Below, piece by piece: positions 1 to 6,099 of a DNA stretch of 10,725 nucleotides. The stretch's first letter is position 1. The number at the start of each line of letters is the position of its first letter. Source of the DNA: CAADGU01 sp964581605 (GTDB lineage Bacteria > Chloroflexota > Anaerolineae > Promineifilales > Promineifilaceae); NCBI GenBank assembly GCA_964581605.1, contig CAZOPF010000151.1, positions 1-10,725 of the forward strand, read 5' to 3'. The notes under the pieces were generated by a model that saw only the letters and a program-made list of their open reading frames with translations, was not told where the DNA came from and made no database searches. The translations under genes were made by a program, and so were the position numbers.

Positions 1-137
1 GCCGGTTCCTCGGCCGGGGCTTCTTCTTCGGTGGTTTCGGGCACGGCCGTTGGCGCGGCCGTGTCCGTGCCACCACAAGCGGCGAAAATAACAAGGGATA
101 TTGCCAGGAAAAGTAAAAACCAGATTGTACGTTTCAT
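1..137 (-). CDS. Lipoprotein, probable ABC transporter solute-binding protein (N-terminus only)
   Basis: The reading frame opens at the ATG whose complement is at 135-137 and stays open through the left edge, so only about 45 residues are visible. A strong ribosome binding site (AAGGAGG on the minus strand, 145-151) precedes the start. The protein begins with MKR, then a hydrophobic stretch at residues 5-20, then Cys21 followed by Gly-Gly. This is a type II (lipoprotein) signal peptide. Phe at -3 of the lipobox is slightly off consensus. After the Cys comes a linker rich in Thr, Pro, Ala and Glu, typical of extracytoplasmic solute-binding lipoproteins of Gram-positive and Chloroflexota-type bacteria. 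The solute-binding fold itself lies outside the window, so that role is inferred. The gene diverges from a regulator/kinase operon whose kinase carries a sugar-type ABC ATPase domain, which supports a transport role. Confidence 0.7.
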   Translation of the reverse strand, partial: MKRTIWFLLFLAISLVIFAACGGTDTAAPTAVPETTEEEAPAEEP

Positions 138-244
138 GTTCTTTCCTCCTTAAACGGATTTGTTGTGTGCTCACGATAAAAGTTTGAAAATCTGACAATG
201 GGTTGGGAAATATGGTTATTCGTTGTGCAGCCATCACCTCCTGA

Positions 245-263
245 TTTGGATAAATTGTCCAAA
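245..263. promoter_or_regulatory. Dyad TTTGGA-N7-TCCAAA, possible operator
   Basis: Perfect 6-bp inverted arms separated by 7 bp (TTTGGATAAATTGTCCAAA), in the AT-rich spacer between the divergent lipoprotein and response-regulator genes. Size and symmetry fit a dimeric regulator site. No binding family is identified. Confidence 0.35.
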
Positions 264-296
264 AATAGCCGGACGATCTCTATGAATACCAGCAAA

Positions 297-310
297 TGCA
301 AACGCTTGCA
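297..310. promoter_or_regulatory. LacI-family-like operator TGCAAACGCTTGCA
   Basis: A 14-bp palindrome with a central CG and a single mismatched pair. LacI-family sugar regulators typically bind even palindromes with a central CpG, and TGCAAACGTTTGCA-like sites are common for that family. It lies between the lipoprotein start (137) and the response-regulator start (452), so it could control either or both. The regulator gene is not in the window. The site overlaps a possible upstream ATG at 296, which argues against that ATG being used. Confidence 0.5.
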
Positions 311-313
311 CCC

Positions 314-371
314 GGAGTTCCCCTGACGGCCGTGCGGGATTTCCCTATGACCGTTAGGGGATTTCCCCTAA
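314..371. promoter_or_regulatory. Three GGGATTTCCC-like boxes at 22-bp spacing
   Basis: Boxes start at 314 (GGAGTTCCCC), 336 (GGGATTTCCC) and 358 (GGGATTTCCC). The steps are exactly 22 bp, about two helical turns, so all three lie on the same DNA face. The last box sits inside an 18-bp near-perfect palindrome, TTAGGGGATTTCCCCTAA (354-371). The array ends 80 bp before the response-regulator start codon. The arrangement suggests cooperative binding of a dimeric regulator. Autoregulation by the downstream LuxR-type protein is a natural guess but is not shown. Confidence 0.5.
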
Positions 372-451
372 GATTGGAGAGTGGGTCAATCTTTGAAGCT
401 AAACCAATCGGAAAAAGTGGCATCAGATACGCAGAGTGGCATAATACACCC

Positions 452-1492
452 ATGACACACCGGATAGTATTAGCAGATGATCATGCCCTGGTGCGGGCCG
501 GGATTCGGAATGCGTTGGCCGGGTTGCCTGATCTGGAGATTGTGGGTGAGGTGGGGGACGGCCCTTCCCTGGAACCGGCGCTGGCCCAGTGGCAGCCGGA
601 CTGTTTATTGATTGATGTGACCATGCCCGCGTTTGATCCGGTGGTAACGATCCGGCGTATTCGGGCACGGTATCCCCGGTTGTGTATTCTGGTGGTGAGC
701 GCATATGATGATGATGTCTATGTGCAGGGGTTATTGGGCGCGGGGGTGAATGGCTATCACCTGAAAGACCAGCCGATGAGTGATTTACGGCTGGCGGTGA
801 TGCGGGTGTTGGCGGGAGAGCGGTGGATTTCCAGTTCGCTGGTGGATAAATTGCTCCATTCAAAACGGGCCACGGCCGTGCCCACTCTTTCTACGCGCCA
901 ACAAGACATCTTACGGTTGTTGGCCGAAGGATTGGATAACCGGGCCATTGCCCAACGGTTAAATTTGAGTGTGAAGACGGTGGAAAACCACCTGACGCGC
1001 TTATACCGGCAGCTGGATGTGCAAAGTCGCCTGGAAGCGGCGACGTATGTGCGCGAACACCCGGAATTGCTGGCGCAGGTGACACAAGACAGAGAAGCGA
1101 TACCCATTGCCCCCCCTCTTTCGGAAGGGGCGGTTATATTGGTGGTAGATGATAACGGCCGTTACCGCACCCAGCTACGCCGCACCATTGGCAAAATATT
1201 CCCCCAAACCATGATTTATGAGGCCAGTAATACGGCCGAAGCCATTCACCTCACTTCCCGCATCACCCCCTGCATTGCCTTTGTAGATGTGGTCTTGGGA
1301 GATGAAGATGGGATTCGTTGCACCCGCCGCCTGCGGGCGGCATCGCCGGTCACACGCATTGTCCTCATCAGCGCCTACCCGGATCGTGAGTTTCACCGCC
1401 TTGGTTTAGAGGCCGGCGCGACCGCTTTTGTAGACAAAAAAGATTTAGACGCGGCCACATTGCAACAAATTATTGCTGATGCTATTGGGTAA
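452..1492 (+). CDS. Response regulator with REC-HTH(LuxR)-REC architecture
   Basis: Encodes 346 residues if started at 452, where the REC domain begins normally (MTHRIVLADD). The frame is open from an ATG at 296, but the 52 extra residues match nothing and their codons run through the operator array. No clear Shine-Dalgarno is visible at either start. Receiver 1 (about 1-125) has Asp9/Asp10, phosphoacceptor Asp55, Ser83 and Lys105. A LuxR/NarL helix-turn-helix follows (about 144-207: LSTRQQ, then NRAIAQRLNLSVKTVENHL). A second receiver (about 227-346) has Asp233/Asp234, phosphoacceptor Asp279, Ser307 and Lys329, so both receivers look able to take phosphate. Typical NarL regulators are about 215 residues and end after the HTH, so the C-terminal receiver is an addition. 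The kinase gene starts on the next base after the stop codon, making it the obvious phosphodonor. Likely a DNA-binding transcription factor for the divergent transport locus (inferred). Confidence 0.9.
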   Translation: MTHRIVLADDHALVRAGIRNALAGLPDLEIVGEVGDGPSLEPALAQWQPDCLLIDVTMPAFDPVVTIRRIRARYPRLCILVVSAYDDDVYVQGLLGAGVNGYHLKDQPMSDLRLAVMRVLAGERWISSSLVDKLLHSKRATAVPTLSTRQQDILRLLAEGLDNRAIAQRLNLSVKTVENHLTRLYRQLDVQSRLEAATYVREHPELLAQVTQDREAIPIAPPLSEGAVILVVDDNGRYRTQLRRTIGKIFPQTMIYEASNTAEAIHLTSRITPCIAFVDVVLGDEDGIRCTRRLRAASPVTRIVLISAYPDREFHRLGLEAGATAFVDKKDLDAATLQQIIADAIG

Positions 1493-3094
1493 ATGACCAC
1501 ACCCCTTTTGCAGACTTCCAATCTTTCCAAAACATTTAGCACGCTGGCGGCGTTGCACAATGTTGGGTTTGCCGTTTATCCGGGAGAAGTGGTCGGGTTG
1601 GCCGGGCGCAGTGGGGCGGGCAAGACTGTTCTTATCAAAATGCTCTCAGGGCTGCTGACGCCTGATAGTGGTGAGATGCTTTTTGGCGGCCAAAAATTGC
1701 AATGGCCGTTTGTAGCGCAGGCGTTGGGTATTGGCATTGTTTACCAGCAGCCGGTGCTGGCTGACCACTTTGACGTGACGAGCAACATTTTTTTAGGGCA
1801 AGAACAGGGGCGTTCATGGGGCCGCTGGCTGCGGCTGCCGGATGAAAACCGTATGGATGTGGAAGCCAGGAGGCTTTTAAGCAAACTGGATGTGCAGATT
1901 CCTTCGGTGCATGAAAAGGTGATGAACCTGACCAGCGAACAGCGGCAGTTAGTGGCGATAGCCCAGGTGATGGCCCGGCCGTGCCGGTTCATTATTGTGG
2001 ACGACCCCAGCCAATACCTGAGCCACCCCTACCAGGAAAAGCTGTTGGCGCAGATACGGGAATGGCAACAGGGGGGGACGGCCGTGCTCTTTAGCAGCCA
2101 GAATCTGGATCACCTCTTTGCCGTCTCAGACCGCCTGTTGGTGCTGCGCCAGGGTGAATTGGTGGCCGACGTGCGCACCGACGAGACGAACCGCGAAGAA
2201 GTGGTGGCGGCGCTGGTGGGCACGGGCGACCGGGCACAACGCACCCCCGTCATCTGGGCGCTGGATAGCTATTACCAGGCGCGGCGGCAGGCGGAAACGC
2301 TGCGCCACAATCAGATGCTCTTGCAGCGCGATCTGGCCGCGCAGGACACCATCAACCGCCATCTGGTACAGCAGTTGGCCGACCAGGTGCAGGCACTGGA
2401 TAGTGCCAACCTGGCCCTGCAAGACGCACAACGCCGCCTGCTCACCGAGCGAGAAGAGGAACGCAAACATCTGGCGCGGGAATTGCATGATCAGCTTATT
2501 CAAGATTTGTTGAGTCTGAATTACCAGTTGGAGGAGATAGAAGGTCGGACGGAAGATGATTCGCCGGAACTGGCTGATGATCTGGCGGATGTACGCCAGG
2601 ACATCCGGGCATTGGTGGAAGAATTGCGCCGGATTTGTGGCAATTTACGGCCGCCTACCATTGACAGCCTGGGTTTGGGTGCGGCGTTGCAATCCTATTT
2701 GCGGGGCTGGAGTGAGCGCACAGGTATTCAGGCCGCACTGCACCTGGATGTGTCGTTCGGCCGTTTACCGGAGGAGCTGGAGCTTTCCATATTCCGTATC
2801 ATTCAGGAGGGGTTGAACAATACCTGGAAACATGCGGGAGCTACGGCCGTAGAAGTTGCCTTGAAGCACACTTCCCCGCGCATGTTGTTGGTTTCCATTG
2901 CTGACGATGGGGCCGGTTTGGAAGAGGGGTTTAATCTTTCCACATTAGGTCAAAGTGGGCATTATGGGCTGTTGGGCATTAGCGAACGGGTGGCCTTGCT
3001 GGGCGGCCGTCTCAACTTTCAAAATCGGCGATCTGGCGGGCTGCTGATTCAGGTGGAAATTCCCCACCCGCGTGTCACTCAATTGGATGTGTAA
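1493..3094 (+). CDS. Sugar-type ABC ATPase fused to a NarL-family sensor histidine kinase
   Basis: 533 residues; the ATG directly follows the previous stop codon, suggesting translational coupling. Residues about 5-243 form one ABC ATPase domain of the monosaccharide (RbsA/XylG, CUT2) type: Walker A GRSGAGKT 38-45, Q-loop Gln85/86, and the typical ending VLRQGELVADVRT. Key residues deviate: the signature is LTSEQ (146-150) instead of LSGGQ-like, the Walker B end is VDD with Asp171 in place of the catalytic Glu, and the H-loop His is Gln203. A long coiled coil (about 262-325) leads to a HisKA_3 domain with HDQLIQ (phosphoacceptor His332). The HATPase domain follows, with N-box Asn443, G1 DDGAG 471-475 and a GLLGISERV glycine box 492-500. 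No membrane segment is present, so the kinase is cytosolic. Inference: the ABC domain docks on a permease or senses nucleotide, passes the signal through the coiled coil, and the kinase phosphorylates the upstream REC-HTH-REC protein. Domain calls are firm; the sensing role is a hypothesis. Confidence 0.93.
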   Translation: MTTPLLQTSNLSKTFSTLAALHNVGFAVYPGEVVGLAGRSGAGKTVLIKMLSGLLTPDSGEMLFGGQKLQWPFVAQALGIGIVYQQPVLADHFDVTSNIFLGQEQGRSWGRWLRLPDENRMDVEARRLLSKLDVQIPSVHEKVMNLTSEQRQLVAIAQVMARPCRFIIVDDPSQYLSHPYQEKLLAQIREWQQGGTAVLFSSQNLDHLFAVSDRLLVLRQGELVADVRTDETNREEVVAALVGTGDRAQRTPVIWALDSYYQARRQAETLRHNQMLLQRDLAAQDTINRHLVQQLADQVQALDSANLALQDAQRRLLTEREEERKHLARELHDQLIQDLLSLNYQLEEIEGRTEDDSPELADDLADVRQDIRALVEELRRICGNLRPPTIDSLGLGAALQSYLRGWSERTGIQAALHLDVSFGRLPEELELSIFRIIQEGLNNTWKHAGATAVEVALKHTSPRMLLVSIADDGAGLEEGFNLSTLGQSGHYGLLGISERVALLGGRLNFQNRRSGGLLIQVEIPHPRVTQLDV

Positions 3095-3428
3095 TAATAA
3101 TTTGTGCGGTGATTGACAAATTTTGTTGTACAGGTGAGGTATCTGTTTGGGTGACTTGCACACCAACGCCCAATGCGCGGCCGCAAATCATGTGGAAAGA
3201 TGCGCTCCCTCCCGCAGGCTGCTTTTTCACCGTGTGCTTCATGCATTGTGTGATGATATTTGGTTGATCATGGTGATTCTGGCGCAAGCCTGCACTTTGG
3301 CGATTGTAGAAAGTGGCCGAATTTGCGTGCGGTGGGTTGTTACGAATTTATTAAGGAATCTTCACAATTTTTGAACAGGTGGGTGTTACGCTGCCACCAG
3401 TTTAACCATTTACCTTTGGAGGTTCAAT
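3095..3428. other. Intergenic spacer, no gene seen
   Basis: 334 bp between the kinase stop and the secreted-protein start. Short open frames cross it, but none has a ribosome site or protein-like composition. It contains a TTGACA box at 3113-3118 and AT-rich stretches near 3350-3375 that could hold a promoter. No clear terminator follows the kinase gene. Confidence 0.5.
3113..3145 (+). promoter_or_regulatory. Possible sigma-70 promoter
   Basis: A perfect -35 box TTGACA at 3113-3118 is followed at non-ideal distance by a poor -10 candidate around GGTATC (about 3139-3144). It lies about 300 bp upstream of the secreted-protein start, so it would give a long leader. Weak call. Confidence 0.22.
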
Positions 3429-4226
3429 ATGAAAAACAAGGTTGTACAAATTGGTGGTATTTTGATTGTATTCGTGGCCCTGGCGGCACTCATTGGGGCG
3501 ACGATGACCTTTGCTCAGGATGATGACCCAGAGGCGACACCGGAGGCGGAGCCGGTTCCCCAAGTGGAAGACGCCCCCGTGTTGCCGGGCATGGGGATGA
3601 TGATGGGGATGGGTCACGGCCGTATGGCTGGCGGCCGTTTCTTTGACGGTGAAGCCTATGACACGGCCCTGGCGGCCGAACTGGGCATTACCGTCGAAGA
3701 ACTGAACGCCGCCCGGCAGGCGGCCAAAGAAACTGTTTTGCAACAGCTGGTAGCCGATGGCACGATTACCCAGGCGCAGGCGGATGCTATCCTCAGTGGT
3801 GAAGGGCTGCGCAGTATTGGCCCGTTGATGTCGCATGAAGAAATGCAAGCGGCTATTGCTGCGGCGTTGGGTATCACCGTGGATGAGTTGGCGGCGGCGC
3901 GGGCGGAAGGCAAGCGATTGCCGGAACTGGCAGCGGAATTGGGTGTGCCGCTGGAAGATGTGCAAACGGCCGTGCAAGCTGCCCATGAAGCCGCCATTTT
4001 ACAGGCTGTCGAAGATGGCCTCATCACCCAGGAACAGGCGGATTGGCTGCTGGAACGGCGCGGTAATGGCATGGGCATGCCCGGCGGCCCGCATGGCGGC
4101 CCGCATGGCGGCCCGCATAGCGGCCCGCATGGTGGACACGGTTTTGGTGGGGGCTTTGGCTCACCAGGAGGCGGCCAGGGCAATGGGAGCGGCAATGGCA
4201 ATGGTACGGCCGCGCCCCAGGGTTAA
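3429..4226 (+). CDS. Secreted protein with duplicated helical repeats and Met/His-rich ends
   Basis: 265 residues; GGAGG at 3418-3422 fixes the ATG start. A Sec signal peptide spans residues 1-29 (hydrophobic core about 8-24, likely cleavage after Ala29 in TFA-Q). An acidic, Pro-rich linker follows, then a Met/Gly patch at 54-66 (GMGMMMGMGHGRM). The core has three LG-I/V-x-x-E/D-E/D-L/V elements at 85, 147 and 171. Residues 85-122 and 171-208 align well, both ending in a G-x-ITQ-x-QAD-x-(I/L)L motif, so the core is an internal duplication of a small helical unit, resembling short secreted repeat proteins such as DUF2680/YckD types (family not certain). The tail (215-258) is Gly-rich with a GPH-containing tetrapeptide repeat (218-236). 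Met and His clustering suggests metal binding, but that is inferred. The gene stands alone, is preceded by a 334-bp spacer and is closed by a strong terminator. Confidence 0.85.
   Translation: MKNKVVQIGGILIVFVALAALIGATMTFAQDDDPEATPEAEPVPQVEDAPVLPGMGMMMGMGHGRMAGGRFFDGEAYDTALAAELGITVEELNAARQAAKETVLQQLVADGTITQAQADAILSGEGLRSIGPLMSHEEMQAAIAAALGITVDELAAARAEGKRLPELAAELGVPLEDVQTAVQAAHEAAILQAVEDGLITQEQADWLLERRGNGMGMPGGPHGGPHGGPHSGPHGGHGFGGGFGSPGGGQGNGSGNGNGTAAPQG
4083..4130 (+). repeat. Four tandem 12-bp units inside the secreted-protein gene
   Basis: GGCGGCCCGCAT is repeated at 4083, 4095 and 4107, with a one-base variant starting AGC at 4119. Each unit encodes Gly-Gly-Pro-His (Ser-Gly-Pro-His in the last). 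Near-identical DNA suggests recent slippage expansion, so copy number may vary between strains. Confidence 0.9.
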
Positions 4227-4242
4227 ATAGGCGGTGATATGT

Positions 4243-4306
4243 GGGTAATTGGGTAATTAAGTGATTGAAGCGGCTAATGACCAAATTACTTAATTACATA
4301 ATTACT
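4243..4306. repeat. Intergenic octamer-unit repeat with inverted halves
   Basis: GGGTAATT at 4243-4250 is repeated at 4251-4258, with a degenerate third unit AAGTGATT. The right half (from about 4283) consists of 8-bp units such as TAATTACA and TAATTACT. GTAATTAAGT (4253-4262) and ACTTAATTAC (4288-4297) are perfect inverse copies, so the transcript can fold. It lies between the secreted-protein stop and its terminator. Confidence 0.7.
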
Positions 4307-4314
4307 GCACGGTT

Positions 4315-4348
4315 ACTTACGATTTCTTTGAGAAATCGTAAGTTTTTT
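4315..4348 (+). terminator. Rho-independent terminator of the secreted-protein gene
   Basis: A perfect 13-bp stem, ACTTACGATTTCT (4315-4327) with its complement at 4331-4343, has a 3-nt loop and is followed by an uninterrupted T run to 4348. Confidence 0.92.
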
Positions 4349-4357
4349 GCCAAACGT

Positions 4358-4385
4358 AAAGGGACGTGGGCCACCACGTCCCTTT
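4358..4385. terminator. Second hairpin between convergent genes
   Basis: A perfect 12-bp stem (AAAGGGACGTGG at 4358-4369 with its complement at 4374-4385) and a 4-nt GCCA loop. On the plus strand it is followed by a T and then A-rich sequence. On the minus strand it directly follows the stop codon of the convergent gene (4385-4387), with only a broken T tract after it. It probably ends minus-strand transcription and backs up the plus-strand terminator. Confidence 0.65.
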
Positions 4386-4894
4386 TATGACTGGTAAACG
4401 TTGTAGGCCAACACCCGATGCCGGTTGATCACGACCACCGGCGTCTTGCGTTGATAATTCAACGTGACAGAGCGGAGTGGGTGAATTTCGGCATGGGTGA
4501 GGGCAAAAAAGTCATGGCTGGTGTCCAGCAAATCATCATCACGTTTTTCGCCGTGTACATGCAGTTCGCCGCGAATGGCGAACCATTCCGTATAAAACAC
4601 CACCCGCCGCGAGGCAGCCACAAATTGCAGCCGCGAAGTCTGATGTGTTTCTAGCACAGACATGAAGGCGATCAGGTCACGGTTGAGATTGATCATGGGG
4701 TGCCGAATTCCCGACACCTGATAATCGGCCATTAGAGGCAAGAGCTGGGCATCGGTGAAGGGGTAGGTGGCGTTATCCTTGTCATTTACAAAGACCATAA
4801 AATCGGAACGAGGCACAAATACACCTTTCAGCAAAAAATTATGGATGCTCACTTCCACATTGTAACTGCTTAATTGGGGGCCTTGTAAGGGCAT
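4385..4894 (-). CDS. Unknown protein with apparent internal duplication
   Basis: 169 residues, no signal peptide or membrane segment. The start is well supported by AAGGAGG (minus strand, 4902-4908) seven bases upstream. The function is not recognised. Residues about 13-54 and 98-140 share a pattern: a beta-like stretch ending in a Gly (Lys23-Gly24 and Arg108-Gly109), an Asp-containing loop, then Phe-x-x-(L/T)-x-A/D-x-(L/I)-x-Pro-Leu (ending at Leu54 and Leu140). This suggests two copies of a small beta-rich domain, reminiscent of short DUF6812-like proteins of Chloroflexota; that family link is tentative. The last 29 residues (NYQRKTPVVVINRHR onward) may be another strand pair. It lies 74 bp downstream of the aldolase-like gene, separated from it by a repeat hairpin, so it may be co-transcribed or attenuated. 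Confidence 0.75.
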   Translation of the reverse strand: MPLQGPQLSSYNVEVSIHNFLLKGVFVPRSDFMVFVNDKDNATYPFTDAQLLPLMADYQVSGIRHPMINLNRDLIAFMSVLETHQTSRLQFVAASRRVVFYTEWFAIRGELHVHGEKRDDDLLDTSHDFFALTHAEIHPLRSVTLNYQRKTPVVVINRHRVLAYNVYQS

Positions 4895-4910
4895 AGGTTC
4901 CTCCTTGTTT

Positions 4911-4967
4911 CGTAATGCGTGATGCGTGACTTGTGATCGGAAAACGGATTACGCATCACGGATTACG
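4911..4967. repeat. Intergenic heptamer-unit repeat forming a 17-bp hairpin
   Basis: The left arm CGTAATGCGTGATGCGT (4911-4927) pairs with ACGCATCACGGATTACG (4951-4967) over 17 bp with one mismatch; the loop is 23 nt. Read in sevens it shows degenerate units (CGTAATG, CGTGATG on the left; GGATTAC twice on the right, at 4946 and 4960). It fills the gap between the aldolase-like stop (4969) and the ribosome site of the 169-residue gene. It has no T tract, so it is not a standard terminator. Confidence 0.75.
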
Positions 4968-4968
4968 G

Positions 4969-6099
4969 TTATTCATTGGTGCGCATTTTGGGTATGGTTT
5001 CGCCAGCGAGGGTGGTGTAACGGCCGTACAAATCCACCGTCAGGCAGGAATGAACCGGCAGCACCAGTAGCACATCGCCAACATCCAGGCTGTCAAACGT
5101 CCTGGCATCGGTCTGCAAAATGCCATGCTCTTGGGACAATGATACCAGCTTGCTGCCATACAGCATTTGCCCCCAACCATCTTTGGTCAGGCGGGCCACA
5201 CGGCCGTAAATCGTTTCCCCATTTACTACCATACTGTCTCTGGAAAGATGCACCGCCCCGCCATACAACACCACGCGGTGGTCGGCTTCATGTTTGGCAA
5301 CGATGGGGCAGGCCACCCCGACAGCAATATCATCCGGCAGGCAGGCACCCAACCGCTGCTGCACTAAATCGTAAAAGACAAAATTGCCGGGGCGGATTTC
5401 ATCCACCCGGCCAAAATCTTCCACCAGGCTGCACGCGGGCGTGTCACCCACAGAGACGAGCAGGTTGTGACCTTCAGCTTGCAGCCGGTCGCGGGCCTGG
5501 TTCAGGCGCACGGCCGTTTCGTCATAAATCGCCACAATTTGTTTGGTGGAGGTAGCGCGGTAGGTATGCCCGGCGTGGGTGAGCAAACCGGCCAGCTTTA
5601 GCCGGGGCGCGTCGGCGACCGTGTAAGCCACATCGGCCAGCAGTTCTTCATTTTGCCACTGGATGCCGGTACGGCCGCTGCCCGTGTCCACCTTCAGCCA
5701 GACATGCACGTCGGCACCCAGAAAGTTGTTCAGGGTCACGGCCGTTGCCACCGATTCTACCACCAGATGCAGTGTGACCTCATGCGCCAGCTTGTTGATC
5801 GCCTTGCTCTGGCGCACATTCACTGGAAACGCCACCAGGATGTCTTGCCAGCCGGCGGCCGCAAAATAATCGGCCATGTCTACTGAGGAAGTGGTAATCC
5901 GGCTCACGCCCCGTTCGCGGAACCATTCACCAATGCCCACCGACTGGTGGGTCTTAAAATGCGGCCGGAACGCCACGCCACCTGCCTGCGCCCGCGCCAC
6001 CATCCGCTCAATGTTGTGGATGGTTTTTGTTTTATCCAAAAATAAGGTTGGTTTTTCAATTGGAATAAGCATGATTTTGCTACCCGGGCGTTTGCTCAC
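4969..6099 (-). CDS. D-threonine aldolase / D-serine dehydratase-like PLP enzyme
   Basis: 376 residues from a GTG at 6099 that overlaps the upstream stop by four bases (GTGA). An in-frame ATG at 6072 would give 367 residues and begins nearer the conserved fold; neither has a good ribosome site, so the start is open. Fold-type III PLP enzyme: alanine-racemase-like N-terminal barrel with RPHFKTH (45-51) containing PLP-binding Lys49, THAGHTY (174-180), phosphate-binding GDTP (218-221) and IRPGNF (235-240). The C-terminal beta domain carries PVHSC with His350 and Cys352, the zinc/metal ligand pair of the D-serine dehydratase-like family (PF14031). Members cleave D-threonine or related beta-hydroxy D-amino acids to glycine plus an aldehyde, or deaminate D-serine; the substrate cannot be told from sequence. 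Cytosolic. It is the third gene of a chain with the DUF433/DUF5615 pair. Confidence 0.9.
   Translation of the reverse strand: MSKRPGSKIMLIPIEKPTLFLDKTKTIHNIERMVARAQAGGVAFRPHFKTHQSVGIGEWFRERGVSRITTSSVDMADYFAAAGWQDILVAFPVNVRQSKAINKLAHEVTLHLVVESVATAVTLNNFLGADVHVWLKVDTGSGRTGIQWQNEELLADVAYTVADAPRLKLAGLLTHAGHTYRATSTKQIVAIYDETAVRLNQARDRLQAEGHNLLVSVGDTPACSLVEDFGRVDEIRPGNFVFYDLVQQRLGACLPDDIAVGVACPIVAKHEADHRVVLYGGAVHLSRDSMVVNGETIYGRVARLTKDGWGQMLYGSKLVSLSQEHGILQTDARTFDSLDVGDVLLVLPVHSCLTVDLYGRYTTLAGETIPKMRTNE

Noticed and set aside
137..234. Minus-strand ATG at 234 with an AGGAGGTG-like sequence just before it, as a leader ORF overlapping the lipoprotein gene
   Set aside because: The spacing from AGGAGG to the ATG is only two bases. 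The frame runs out of phase through the lipoprotein signal peptide and its product looks non-protein-like. Possible leader peptide, but not supportable.
296..451. Upstream in-frame ATG extending the REC-HTH-REC protein by 52 residues
   Set aside because: The REC domain starts properly at 452. The extension encodes no recognisable domain, has no ribosome site, and overlaps the operator-like palindromes at 297-371.
4083..4130. Possible CRISPR-like array from evenly spaced repeats
   Set aside because: The 12-bp units are contiguous without spacers and in frame within a coding sequence.
4926..5555. Plus-strand open frame of about 209 codons
   Set aside because: Antisense to the conserved aldolase-like gene, with a Pro/His/Arg-rich translation and no domain.
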